From the NCBI GenBank assembly GCA_902797435.1, contig CADBSV010000005.1:1-63047 (forward strand): DNA of 63,047 bases, given 5' to 3'. The number at the start of each line of letters is the position of its first letter. Positions within the stretch are counted from its first letter, which is position 1. The DNA is from an uncultured Bacteroidia bacterium (GTDB lineage Bacteria; Bacteroidota; Bacteroidia; Bacteroidales; UBA932). The translations under genes were made by a program, and so were the position numbers. Positions 18,479 through 26,492 of the stretch are shown here, one piece after another. A model generated the notes under the pieces. The model saw only the letters and a list, made by a program, of their open reading frames with translations. It was not told the origin of the DNA and searched no databases.

Positions 18479-19765
18479 ATGAAATTCAAGCCCACCGAGT
18501 ACAAACTCATGAATGTGGAAAGCGGTCGTGTTTTCGAAGACCGCGGTTGGACCCTTTCCGATCCCGAATCCACAGTTCCGGCCCTTGTGAGGGCGGTTTA
18601 CGCCAATAAACAGTTCACACCGAGAGAAGATCTTGACGGCCTCTACCGTTATGCTGAATGGATGCCGATAAAGCGCACGCTGCGCGGCTCTCATGCCCCT
18701 GTTACTTTTCACAGCAAAAAGCTTGGAAAGGAACTGGGACTCGATAATCTCTACATTACCTTCTCCGGGTGGTTCCCGAAGATAGGTGCCGAAATGGCCA
18801 CCTGTTCATTCAAGGAAACCGAGGCGTACAGCGTTCTTGCCCGTATGGACAGGAAGGAGAAGCGTACGCTCGTGGTGCAGAGCGCGGGCAATACCGCAAG
18901 GGCCTTTGCGCAGGTCTGCTCCGACAACGACATACCCCTCGTGGTGTGCATACCTTCCGACAGCAAGCAGGACCTCTGGTTCCGCCGTAAGCTTTCTTCA
19001 TGTGTAAAGCTCGTGGCCGTGCCGCATGGCTGCGACTATTATGATGCCATAAGTCTAGGCGAAAAGCTTTGCCAGGACGGCTCCCGTTATTTCGCAGAAG
19101 GCGGCGCCAAGAATGTGGCACGACGCGACGGCATGGGCACTACCCTGCTGTCCGCCGTGGAGACTATCGGCCGTATCCCGGATGCATATTTCCAGGCGGT
19201 AGGTTCCGGAACCGGTGCCATAGCCGCATGGGAGAACAATATGCGCCTTATCGAGGACGGACGTTACGGTTCGACCAAAATGAAACTGTTCGTCGCCCAG
19301 AACAGCCCCTTCACGCTTATTCACGATTCCTGGAAAGCCGCGAGCCGGAATCTGGTACCCCTTGATCCCGATACCGGCCGGCATCAGGCGGAAACTATAC
19401 TTGCCAAGGTGCTTAGCAACCGCAAACCGCCTTACGGTCTCGCCGGAGGGCTTTTCGATGCTCTTTCCGATACCGGAGGAGACGTCTATGCGGCCACCAA
19501 CGACCAGATTGTTTACTGGATAATGCGTTTCCGCGATCTGGAAGGAACTTTCCTCTACCCTGCAGCCGCCTGTGCCGTTCAGGCGCTTGCATCAGCAGTT
19601 GCGGACGGAAGAGTCAAAAAAGACGATGTGGTGATGCTCAATGCAACCGGAGGCGGCTTCATGGAGGCGATGGGACGCGGTTATGTCCTGAAAGAACCGG
19701 ATCTTGTGCTGAGCCCTGACCTCCCGGCAGACGAAATCATTGACAAGGTTTCAGCCCTTTTCTAA
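18479..19765 (+). CDS. Cysteate synthase / threonine synthase-family PLP enzyme
   Basis: A 428-residue fold-type II PLP enzyme. The cofactor lysine is Lys112 in TCSFKETEAY, the phosphate cup is GSGTGAIAAWE, and SAGNTARAFAQVC is the usual asparagine loop. It has the opening KFKPTEYKLMNVESGRVFED and SFKETEA signature I associate with the Bacteroidota cysteate synthase group (phosphoserine plus sulfite gives L-cysteate) rather than the NPTGSFKDRG of housekeeping ThrC. Cysteate is the head-group precursor of sulfonolipids. Plain threonine synthase remains the alternative. It lies five bases after the antiporter gene and converges on a small exported protein gene, overlapping it by 4 nt. Confidence 0.72.
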   Translation: MKFKPTEYKLMNVESGRVFEDRGWTLSDPESTVPALVRAVYANKQFTPREDLDGLYRYAEWMPIKRTLRGSHAPVTFHSKKLGKELGLDNLYITFSGWFPKIGAEMATCSFKETEAYSVLARMDRKEKRTLVVQSAGNTARAFAQVCSDNDIPLVVCIPSDSKQDLWFRRKLSSCVKLVAVPHGCDYYDAISLGEKLCQDGSRYFAEGGAKNVARRDGMGTTLLSAVETIGRIPDAYFQAVGSGTGAIAAWENNMRLIEDGRYGSTKMKLFVAQNSPFTLIHDSWKAASRNLVPLDPDTGRHQAETILAKVLSNRKPPYGLAGGLFDALSDTGGDVYAATNDQIVYWIMRFRDLEGTFLYPAAACAVQALASAVADGRVKKDDVVMLNATGGGFMEAMGRGYVLKEPDLVLSPDLPADEIIDKVSALF

Positions 19766-20379
19766 AAGCTGAGGGCAATTCCTAATTCCATTGAGAGCGA
19801 GACAGCTATGTTCTTTCGGATATAGCTGTCTTGTATATAGTTCTGCTCGAACTCGTCCCAAATCGGCGGGGCGTCCCCGGCAGCCCTTACCCGGAGGATG
19901 ATATCCAAGTCCCAGACCGGATTCAGGGCAGTACGCCATCCTGCCCCCAGCAGGGCGAAGGATGCATTGGACGACAGTACGTCCGGATTCAGTCCCACAC
20001 CGGCTCCCGTAGTGAGGAACAGGCCGTCGGAAACGCAACCCGAGGGATGCCAGGAAAGCTGGAGGCCTACGGGAATGACGCTTCTTCCTGCTCCCAAACC
20101 CATGATTCCCGATAGAAGAGAAACTTCAAGTGTAGGTATAGGTTCGTAGCCTATTTTTGCTGTTATGTAAGCGTTTGCGCGAAAGTTAAGGAGAGATTCT
20201 GAAAAAGGAACGAGGTATCCGACCTGAGGATCGGTGTAGATGTAATCGCGGTATGTGTAGATATCGGTTCCGTATCCCCAGTCGATGCCCCAGCGAAGCG
20301 GAGGTCTCTCCCCTGCATCACCTGCAAAGGCTGCGGTGCCGAAGAGAAGCGGGAGAAGTATGCAGAGCAGCTTTCTCAT
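19762..20379 (-). CDS. Small exported protein, probable beta-barrel
   Basis: A 205-residue protein with signal peptide MRKLLCILLPLLFGTAAFAG. The mature part is rich in Tyr, Trp and Gly with alternating strands (RWGIDWGYGTDIYTYRDYIY; VSLSMELGIALSF at the end), as in small eight-stranded outer-membrane barrels. I recognise no family. I start at the ATG at 20379, which overlaps the stop of the upstream gene (ATGA) and gives a clean signal peptide; a longer in-frame version to 20604 would run through that gene. It sits between the cysteate-synthase-like and YghO-like genes on the opposite strand. Confidence 0.65.
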   Translation of the reverse strand: MRKLLCILLPLLFGTAAFAGDAGERPPLRWGIDWGYGTDIYTYRDYIYTDPQVGYLVPFSESLLNFRANAYITAKIGYEPIPTLEVSLLSGIMGLGAGRSVIPVGLQLSWHPSGCVSDGLFLTTGAGVGLNPDVLSSNASFALLGAGWRTALNPVWDLDIILRVRAAGDAPPIWDEFEQNYIQDSYIRKNIAVSLSMELGIALSF

Positions 20380-20921
20380 TTTATCCGGTAATAGATTCCG
20401 ATACTTGGAAATGCCGTGTGGAAGAGGCCGTTCCTGTAAAGGGTAGATTCCACATGAGAATTGTTGTCGTGGACGAATCCTCCGGTTTCGATGGAGAGGC
20501 TCAGCGTGAGCACAATCCCGGACGGGAACCCGGCTCTTGCCCCGAAAGTGCCGCTGAGAGCCGCGCAAAGGCCGTAACCGTCTCTCCCGCTGTCGGTTAC
20601 CCATCCTGCCGAGAATCCGCTGCCGGCAAAAAGACTGAAGTCTTCCCGGCTAAGTGGATTGATGCGTACGAGACCTATGTTATGGGAGTAGTTGAATTTT
20701 ATGCCGGGAGACGGCTGCACGCCGGCGTACACGTCGGCAAGGTCGGCGTACAGGGTGAAGACATTGAATTCCGATATTCCCGCAGAGGGAATTTCCGCAC
20801 TTATCCCGACTCCTTTGAAAGAGTGGAAGCTGCCCGCGGCAATGCTTTGCGCCGATAATCCGGTAAGGCCCGAAACCAGCGCCATGGACACACAGAGCGA
20901 TATCTTCTGCCACTTCTTCAT
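20376..20921 (-). CDS. Small exported protein, probable beta-barrel
   Basis: A 181-residue protein with signal peptide MKKWQKISLCVSMALVSGLTG, followed by LSAQS as a likely cleavage region. The mature chain is glycine- and serine-rich with alternating hydrophobic strands and a C-terminal FPSIGIYYRI strand ending near a Lys. It resembles the downstream gene in size and style, and the two are coupled by a 4-nt overlap, so they may be paralogues or partners in the outer membrane. The ATG at 20921 is eight bases after a strong promoter element. Function unknown. Confidence 0.62.
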   Translation of the reverse strand: MKKWQKISLCVSMALVSGLTGLSAQSIAAGSFHSFKGVGISAEIPSAGISEFNVFTLYADLADVYAGVQPSPGIKFNYSHNIGLVRINPLSREDFSLFAGSGFSAGWVTDSGRDGYGLCAALSGTFGARAGFPSGIVLTLSLSIETGGFVHDNNSHVESTLYRNGLFHTAFPSIGIYYRIK

Positions 20922-20929
20922 TTGCACCA

Positions 20930-20960
20930 CGAATATAGAAAAATTTTGTACCTTTACAAA
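20930..20960 (-). promoter_or_regulatory. Promoter of the two small exported proteins
   Basis: On the minus strand TTTG (20957-20960), 19 bp, TATATTCG (20930-20937), one base off the -7 consensus. The ATG at 20921 follows after eight bases. The divergent YghO-like gene has a near -7 element, TACCTTTA, at 20949-20956, so the two promoters overlap. Confidence 0.55.
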
Positions 20961-20981
20961 CTAAACCATAAACCTTAGCCT

Positions 20982-22118
20982 ATGTCAGTGCAAATCAAAG
21001 AAGTTAAATCGCGTAAAGACTTGCGCAGATTTGTACAGTTTCCCGAAACGCTCTACAAGCATAATGGCTGCTATGTCCCCTATCTGGAGTTGGACCAAAT
21101 GGAAACGCTGGATCCAAAGACCAATCCCGCAGCCGATTTCTGCGACTATAAACTGCTGCTCGCCTATAAGGACGGTAAACTTGCCGGCCGCGTGGCTGCT
21201 ATCGTGAACCATAAGAACAATGAGCAGTGGAACCACAAGCAGGTCCGCTTCGGGTGGATAGACTTCATAGACGACTGCGAAGTTTCCGCAGCCCTGATGG
21301 CCGAAGTTGAAGCATACGGCCGCCAGTTCGGTATGGAAGAAGTTGTAGGACCGCTTGGATTCACGGACATGGACCCCGAAGGAATGCTTATCGAGGGGTT
21401 CGACCGTGAGAGCACCATGCCCCAGATCTACAACGATCCCTATTATGTGGATCATATCGTGGCCCTCGGCTTTGAGAAAGATGCCGACTGGCTCGAATTC
21501 CGTGCTCAGATTCCCGAAAAGCTTCCGGAGAAAATAGAGAGGATAGAAAAGATTGTCCTCGAACGGAACAATCTCCATATCCGTCAGCTCACCCGGCGTA
21601 TAATTCGGAAAGAGGATTACGCTCACAAGATTTTTGCCCTCGATAACGAAACCTACAAGAGTCTTTATAATGTCACGGAGCTTCCCATGGAAACTGCGGA
21701 CAAGTATATCGGGTTCTATCTCAAGATTCTCGACATGCGTTATCTCACGTGCATAGAAAACGATAAGGGGGAACTCATCGGTTTCGGTGTCACTATGCCC
21801 TCGCTTGCCCGGGCGCTTAAGAAAAGCCGCGGCAAACTGTTCCCGTTCGGATGGTGGTATCTCTTGCACGACCTCTTCATAAAGCATTCCGATGGTGCGG
21901 AACTGCTCCTTATCGGCGTGCGTCCCGATTATCAGAACCTGGGAGTCAACGCCGTTATCATTGCGGATACTTTCCATAAATATCAGCAGATGGGAGTAAA
22001 GTGGGTCGAAAGCAACGGCGAACTTGAGACCAATGTGAAGGTACGCAAGCAGTTCGAAATCTTCAATCCCGACTGGTGCAAGCGCCGCAGGGCCTGGATA
22101 AAGAAGCTAAATGGGTAG
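20982..22118 (+). CDS. YghO-like GNAT-fold N-acyltransferase
   Basis: A 378-residue protein with a GNAT-like C-terminal half. The block GPLGFTDMDPEGMLIEGFD (123-141), followed by a Tyr-rich NDPYYVDH segment, resembles the YghO family. That family includes the Caulobacter GNAT-fold ceramide synthase, which N-acylates a sphingoid base. The later LLIGVRPDYQNLGVNAVII (about 305-323) has the acyl-CoA-binding character of GNAT enzymes. No signal peptide or membrane segment. It may acylate an amino-lipid or polyamine; with the cysteate-synthase-like enzyme 1.2 kb upstream, sulfonolipid N-acylation is a testable guess. It ends in a small GTAAC-A6-GTTAT hairpin. Confidence 0.65.
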   Translation: MSVQIKEVKSRKDLRRFVQFPETLYKHNGCYVPYLELDQMETLDPKTNPAADFCDYKLLLAYKDGKLAGRVAAIVNHKNNEQWNHKQVRFGWIDFIDDCEVSAALMAEVEAYGRQFGMEEVVGPLGFTDMDPEGMLIEGFDRESTMPQIYNDPYYVDHIVALGFEKDADWLEFRAQIPEKLPEKIERIEKIVLERNNLHIRQLTRRIIRKEDYAHKIFALDNETYKSLYNVTELPMETADKYIGFYLKILDMRYLTCIENDKGELIGFGVTMPSLARALKKSRGKLFPFGWWYLLHDLFIKHSDGAELLLIGVRPDYQNLGVNAVIIADTFHKYQQMGVKWVESNGELETNVKVRKQFEIFNPDWCKRRRAWIKKLNG

Positions 22119-22134
22119 TAACAAAAAAGTTATC
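22118..22134. repeat. GTAAC-A6-GTTAT hairpin after the YghO-like gene
   Basis: GTAAC (22118-22122) pairs with GTTAT (22129-22133) around six A. Same stem and loop as at 7226-7243; here TTTT follows at 22137-22140, so weak termination is possible. Confidence 0.3.
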
Positions 22135-22176
22135 ACTTTTAACTAATTTGTTTCATATATTTATCTATAATCTGTT

Positions 22177-23466
22177 ATGAACGAAGTGTCACAACCGTTG
22201 CCCGAGAGGATGCGCCCGCATAATCTGGATGGATATGTAGGGCAGAAACACCTTGTAGGCAAGGGTTGCATACTCCGCAGCATGATAGAGAACGGCTCTC
22301 TGTCCTCCTTCATACTATGGGGGCCTCCTGGAGTGGGCAAGACTACCCTCGCCCATATAATAGCTGAAACCCTCGACCGGGCCTTCTTTACGCTTTCGGC
22401 AGTAAGCGCCGGGGTGAAGGATGTCCGGGAAGTGATAGAAGCCGCCAAGGGCCGCAACCTTTTCTCCGGCAGCAAGGCTCCGATACTTTTCATTGACGAG
22501 ATACACCGTTTCAACAAGGCTCAGCAGGATGCCCTCCTGGGAGCCGTGGAGGCCGGCACGATAGTCCTTATAGGAGCTACCACTGAGAACCCGAGTTTCG
22601 AGGTGATTACTCCCCTGCTCTCCCGTTGCCAGGTTTTTGTCCTGAAAAGCCTTGACGCGGAAGACCTTGACACACTCCTGCGGCGTGCCATCTCCGAAGA
22701 TGCCGTCCTTAAAACGAAGAATATAAAGGTAGAAGAGACGGAAGCGCTTTTCCGTCAGAGCGGAGGGGATGCCCGGAAGCTTCTCAATATCCTCGAAATC
22801 GTGGTTGACTCCCAGGCGGGTGCGGATGAGATTGTAATTACCAACAAACTTGTAAACGACTGCCTGCAGGAAAACATCGCAATCTACGACAAGGACGGGG
22901 AAATGCATTTCGACCTCATCAGTGCCTTCATCAAGAGCATACGCGGTTCCGACCCCAATGCAGCCATATATTATATGTGCAGGATGCTGGACGGAGGTGA
23001 AGATCCCCTGTTCATAGCAAGGCGCCTCTGCCTGAGTGCTTCCGAAGACGTAGGGCTTGCCAATCCCAACGCCCTGCTTCTTGCTGAGGCGACTTTCCGG
23101 GTAGTGCATGAGATTGGTATGCCCGAGGCCCGCATTCCGCTGGCGGAGTGCACCGTCTATCTGGCTTCTTCACCCAAGAGCAATGCCTCTTATATGGCCA
23201 TGGAGAGGGCGATGGAGGCTGCCAAATCGGACAAGACGGCTGCCGTGCCCCTGTATCTCAGGAACGCCCCTACGAAGTTGATGGAAGACCTCGGATACAG
23301 TGACGGTTACAAATACGCCCACGACTATCCGGGCAATTTCGTTGATTTGGAATTCCTGCCCAAGGGGATGGAAGGCACGGTTTTCTACGAGCCGCAGCAC
23401 AACAGCCATGAAGACCGTTTGCGTGCATATCTGGAGGCCTGCTGGCCAAAGTATTACAAAAAATAG
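22177..23466 (+). CDS. rarA: Replication-associated recombination protein A (RarA/MgsA)
   Basis: A 429-residue AAA+ ATPase of the RarA/MgsA/WRNIP1 family, which acts at stalled replication forks and modulates RecA. Walker A is GPPGVGKTT (49-57), Walker B LFIDEIHRF, and the sensor TTENPSFEV. The C-terminal part carries the family tetramerisation region with HFDLISAFIKSIRGSDPNAA and the late GYKYAHDYPGNFVDLEFLP. The length and N-terminal PLPERMRPHNLDGYVGQKHL are typical. The gene ends right at the promoter of the trp leader, whose -33 box begins about ten bases after the stop codon. Confidence 0.95.
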   Translation: MNEVSQPLPERMRPHNLDGYVGQKHLVGKGCILRSMIENGSLSSFILWGPPGVGKTTLAHIIAETLDRAFFTLSAVSAGVKDVREVIEAAKGRNLFSGSKAPILFIDEIHRFNKAQQDALLGAVEAGTIVLIGATTENPSFEVITPLLSRCQVFVLKSLDAEDLDTLLRRAISEDAVLKTKNIKVEETEALFRQSGGDARKLLNILEIVVDSQAGADEIVITNKLVNDCLQENIAIYDKDGEMHFDLISAFIKSIRGSDPNAAIYYMCRMLDGGEDPLFIARRLCLSASEDVGLANPNALLLAEATFRVVHEIGMPEARIPLAECTVYLASSPKSNASYMAMERAMEAAKSDKTAAVPLYLRNAPTKLMEDLGYSDGYKYAHDYPGNFVDLEFLPKGMEGTVFYEPQHNSHEDRLRAYLEACWPKYYKK

Positions 23467-23474
23467 AGGAAAGT

Positions 23475-23505
23475 CTTGCGCATAAGTTTTTTATCATTAT
23501 ATTTG
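23475..23505 (+). promoter_or_regulatory. Promoter of the trp leader
   Basis: CTTG (23475-23478), 19 bp, TATATTTG (23498-23505). The leader-peptide ATG is nine bases further on. Confidence 0.65.
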
Positions 23506-23514
23506 CAAAAGAAG

Positions 23515-23565
23515 ATGACAAAAAGTACATCATACAGTTCCCTTCGATGGTGGCGTCTGGCATAA
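23515..23565 (+). CDS. trp leader peptide (MTKSTSYSSLRWWRLA)
   Basis: A 16-codon open frame with tandem tryptophan codons TGG TGG at 23548-23553, near its 3' end. It lies between a good promoter and a terminator just ahead of a tryptophan synthase gene. This is the classic layout of a translation-controlled trp attenuator: a ribosome starved for Trp-tRNA would stall at the two codons. Too short for usual gene finders. Confidence 0.85.
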   Translation: MTKSTSYSSLRWWRLA

Positions 23566-23644
23566 TCTTCGGCCAGGCAAAGTATGATGTATAGTGAATA
23601 TATCCCACGGTAGGCTCAGCCCTGCCGAAAGGAAATGAATAGAT

Positions 23645-23680
23645 GCCTGTCCGAATGTGCGGACGGGCGTTTTTGTTTTT
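23645..23680 (+). terminator. Attenuator terminator ahead of trpB2
   Basis: GCCTGTCCG (23645-23653) pairs with CGGACGGGC (23660-23668), nine pairs with one G-T, loop AATGTG, then GTTTTTGTTTTT. It ends 25 nt before the trpB2 ATG. Confidence 0.88.
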
Positions 23681-23704
23681 GATAAACAATTATTTTTCAG
23701 CAAT

Positions 23705-25078
23705 ATGAAACAGAAGAAGTTCCTGCTCCCCGAGAGCGCAATTCCACAGGCATGGTACAACATTCAGGCTGACATGCCGAACAAACCTCTCCCGCTCCTT
23801 CATCCTGGTACCCACAAGCCCCTTGCGGCTGAAGACATGTTCCCGATTTTCTGCGAGGAATGTGCGCGTCAGGAGGTCAACCAGACAGACCGTTTCATTC
23901 CCATTCCGGAACCTGTGCGGGAGAAACTCTCATTCTACCGTTGCACTCCCCTCGTGCGCGCCTATGAACTTGAAAAGGCGCTGGACACCCCGGCCCACAT
24001 TTATTTCAAGAACGAGAGCGTGAGTCCCGTGGGATCGCATAAGCTCAATTCGGCTCTCGCCCAGGCTTATTATGCGAAACAGGAAGGTACGACCAATATT
24101 ACTACAGAGACAGGAGCCGGCCAGTGGGGTGCGGCCCTCTCGTATGCCGCCAAGGCGTTCGGAATCGAGACTGCAGTTTACATGGTAAAGATTTCCTATG
24201 AGCAGAAACCCTATCGCCGCAGCATAATGCAGACTTTCGGAGCCAATGTAACCGCTTCTCCATCAATGAGTACGCGTGCAGGTAAGGATGTCATCACGAG
24301 GGATCCCAACAACCAGGGGTCGCTGGGTACTGCAATATCCGAGGCCCTTGAACTTGCGCAGAATACGCCTCATTGCAAGTATGTGCTGGGTTCAGTGCTG
24401 AATCATGTGTGTCTGCACCAGACTGTAATCGGACTTGAAGCCGAGAAACAGATGGAAATGGCGGACGAGTATCCCGACATCGTAATCGGATGCTTCGGAG
24501 GAGGGAGCAATTTCAGCGGAATCGCGTTCCCCTTCCTCAGGCACAATATCCTTGAGGGGAAAAAGACCCGTTTCATCGCTGCAGAGCCTGCGTCCTGCCC
24601 TAAACTGACCAAAGGCGTGTATCTTTACGATTTCGGTGATGTAGCAGGATACACTCCCCTTCTGGCAATGTACACCCTTGGTCATACCTTCATGCCGGCA
24701 AACATCCATGCCGGAGGCCTCCGCTATCATGGTGCAGGCAGCATTATCTCCCAGCTCCTTAAAGACGGTTATATCGAGGCAGTGGACATAGATCAGCTGA
24801 CATCCTTTGACGCAGCGGCTTTGTTTGCGCGTACGGAGGGTATAATTCCCGCTCCGGAGAGCTCTCATGCCATTGCCGCAACCATCGCGGAAGCCCTTAA
24901 ATGCAAGGAGACGGGAGAAAAGAAGACAATACTGTTCAACCTCTCGGGGCACGGCCTCATCGACATGAGTGCATACGACAAATTCTTTGCCGGTGACCTG
25001 GTAGGTGGAGGAGTGAGCGACGAACAGATCGCCCGTACCCTCAAGGAAAGCGGTCTGGATCCTTCAAAGCCTCTCTGA
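23705..25078 (+). CDS. trpB: Tryptophan synthase beta chain, TrpB2 type
   Basis: A 457-residue fold-type II PLP enzyme of the stand-alone TrpB2 group, which condenses indole with serine to tryptophan. The cofactor lysine is Lys113 in SPVGSHKLNSA, followed by TTETGAGQWGAAL and the phosphate cup CFGGGSNFSG; TrpB2 proteins are longer than TrpB1 (about 400), as here. No trpA or other trp gene is adjacent, so it may salvage indole. I start at the ATG at 23705; an earlier in-frame start would lie inside the terminator. Expression is evidently controlled by the attenuator upstream. A terminator hairpin follows. Confidence 0.93.
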   Translation: MKQKKFLLPESAIPQAWYNIQADMPNKPLPLLHPGTHKPLAAEDMFPIFCEECARQEVNQTDRFIPIPEPVREKLSFYRCTPLVRAYELEKALDTPAHIYFKNESVSPVGSHKLNSALAQAYYAKQEGTTNITTETGAGQWGAALSYAAKAFGIETAVYMVKISYEQKPYRRSIMQTFGANVTASPSMSTRAGKDVITRDPNNQGSLGTAISEALELAQNTPHCKYVLGSVLNHVCLHQTVIGLEAEKQMEMADEYPDIVIGCFGGGSNFSGIAFPFLRHNILEGKKTRFIAAEPASCPKLTKGVYLYDFGDVAGYTPLLAMYTLGHTFMPANIHAGGLRYHGAGSIISQLLKDGYIEAVDIDQLTSFDAAALFARTEGIIPAPESSHAIAATIAEALKCKETGEKKTILFNLSGHGLIDMSAYDKFFAGDLVGGGVSDEQIARTLKESGLDPSKPL

Positions 25079-25112
25079 GACCGCCAGCTAACTTAAACAA
25101 GTTATAATATGC

Positions 25113-25148
25113 GCGCGCGATTACTATAATTAGTGATTGCGCGCTTTT
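25113..25148 (+). terminator. Intrinsic terminator after trpB2
   Basis: GCGCGCGATTACT (25113-25125) pairs with AGTGATTGCGCGC (25132-25144), 13 pairs including G-T, loop ATAATT, followed by TTTT (25145-25148). Its 3' arm also contains the ATTG that would be the -33 box of the next promoter. Confidence 0.75.
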
Positions 25149-25167
25149 GCATGTGTGGGTAACTTTG
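25136..25167 (+). promoter_or_regulatory. Promoter of the porin/imelysin/CcsBA operon
   Basis: ATTG (25136-25139), 20 bp, TAACTTTG (25160-25167). The ATG at 25177 is nine bases on. The -33 box lies within the trpB2 terminator stem. Confidence 0.55.
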
Positions 25168-25176
25168 CGCAGTATT

Positions 25177-26463
25177 ATGAAGAATTGGATTTCAGTCTTG
25201 GCCGTAGGCGTGACAGTCGCCATGGCAGGAACTCCTGCAGCAAATGCCCAGTACTCGGAAGGCGGACGCCTTACGGTAGGAGGTTATGGAGAAGTGGCTT
25301 TCAGCCGCAACTTTTATTCAGATCACGTTTACCGCTACAGCAATGCGTCGGCTCATGCCGGAGAGTCTCATAACAGGTTCGACATTCCGCATGCCGTGGT
25401 GTATCTCGGCTACGATTTCGGCAAGGGATGGTCGATGCAGACGGAAATAGAGTTCGAGCATCTCGGTACCGGAACCGAGGTCGAAAAGGAATACGAAGAA
25501 GCAGGTGAATGGGAAAACGAGGTGGAGCGCGGCGGCGAGGTGGAACTTGAGCAGTTCTGGCTTCAGAAGACTTTTCTTCCGCAGCTGAGTGTCCGCATGG
25601 GGCATCTTGTAGTGCCTGTAGGAGGGCTGAATAACCGACACGAGCCACTCAATTTCTTTACCGTTTACCGTCCGGAAGGAGAGTTCACCATACTCCCCTC
25701 CACCTGGCATGACACCGGAATCAGCATCTGGGGAAAGGCCGGGAGCTGGCGTTACGAGGCCATGATTGTCTCTGGCCTGGATGCAATGCTCTTTACACGT
25801 GACAATTTCATAAAGAACGGTGCACACACTCCCTTCCCGTTCCAGGTAGCCAACAAACCGGGGCTTGCCGCCAGGATAGACAAATCTTTTGCCTTCGGCC
25901 TCGACCTCGGACTCAGCGGCTATTATGGAGAGACTTTCGGAAACACCTTCCCCAATGAGGCGGCAGCGGCGTCTTATATCAAGGATGCCACCGGTACGCT
26001 TGTCGTGGCCGCATTCGATTTCAGATACGTCGGGAGGGCTTTGATTGTAAGAGGAAATGCCGATTACGGACAACTCTCCGACGCAAAGGCCATCAGCAAG
26101 TATAAAAGTTCAAAGGGCGCGGCGTCCGGTGCGCCGTATTCCGACACTCCGGTGGGAGACAAGGCCATCGCCGCCGGAATAGAAGCCGGATACGACCTTT
26201 TCTCCTTCATCCCCGTGAAGGACAAAGAGCAGAGGCTTTATCTTTTTGCCAGATACGAGTATTACAATCCTTATATAGCGGAAAGCGGTCAGGGGACCTA
26301 TCCTTTTACGGAGAAAAAGCGTCTGGCTGCAGGCTTCAACTGGTGCCCGATTCCCGAAATCGCGGTTAAGGCGGAGTATTCCTGCCGTTTCCTTTCCGAC
26401 GGCTACAATCCTGAGCCTTCGGTAAACGTGGGAATAGCCTATATGGGTTTCTTCAAGCATTGA
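25177..26463 (+). CDS. Outer-membrane porin, OprO/OprP-like
   Basis: A 428-residue protein with signal peptide ending near PAANAQ (about 25). The mature chain is a beta-barrel of the phosphate-selective-porin type: RLTVGGYGEVAFSRNF at the start, WSMQTEIEFEH, then RMGHLVVPVGGLNNRHEPLN, a conserved-looking block of this porin group, and a C-terminal strand ending in Phe-Phe-Lys-His. I start at the ATG at 25177 because it gives a proper signal peptide and follows the promoter. It is first in a run with imelysin, a di-haem lipoprotein and CcsBA, which suggests it admits a metal-related substrate rather than phosphate. Confidence 0.8.
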   Translation: MKNWISVLAVGVTVAMAGTPAANAQYSEGGRLTVGGYGEVAFSRNFYSDHVYRYSNASAHAGESHNRFDIPHAVVYLGYDFGKGWSMQTEIEFEHLGTGTEVEKEYEEAGEWENEVERGGEVELEQFWLQKTFLPQLSVRMGHLVVPVGGLNNRHEPLNFFTVYRPEGEFTILPSTWHDTGISIWGKAGSWRYEAMIVSGLDAMLFTRDNFIKNGAHTPFPFQVANKPGLAARIDKSFAFGLDLGLSGYYGETFGNTFPNEAAAASYIKDATGTLVVAAFDFRYVGRALIVRGNADYGQLSDAKAISKYKSSKGAASGAPYSDTPVGDKAIAAGIEAGYDLFSFIPVKDKEQRLYLFARYEYYNPYIAESGQGTYPFTEKKRLAAGFNWCPIPEIAVKAEYSCRFLSDGYNPEPSVNVGIAYMGFFKH

Positions 26464-26492
26464 GATAATTGATCCTAAATATTATTAAACAG

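Larger units (their letters stand above)
23515..23680 (+). promoter_or_regulatory. Tryptophan attenuator RNA
   Basis: Beyond the leader peptide, TACATCATAC (23526-23535) pairs perfectly with GTATGATGTA (23582-23591). Inside it CTGGC (23557-23561) pairs with GCCAG (23572-23576), and GGTAGGC/GCCCTGCC forms a hairpin at about 23609-23627. CAGGCA (23574-23579) is complementary to TGCCTG (23644-23649), the 5' arm of the terminator, and is a candidate antiterminator. A ribosome stalled on TGG TGG would cover CTGGC and free CAGGCA. The layout fits the Bacteroid-trp RNA class described from Bacteroidota. Confidence 0.75.

Noticed and set aside
18479-19765. Plain housekeeping ThrC as the preferred name
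   Set aside because: The NPTGSFKDRG signature is absent and SFKETEA is present; kept as an alternative because assignment within this family needs a model search.
23515-23680. A ligand-binding riboswitch ahead of trpB2
   Set aside because: The perfect stem first suggested a riboswitch, but the tandem Trp codons in a short frame explain the layout better as translation-coupled attenuation.
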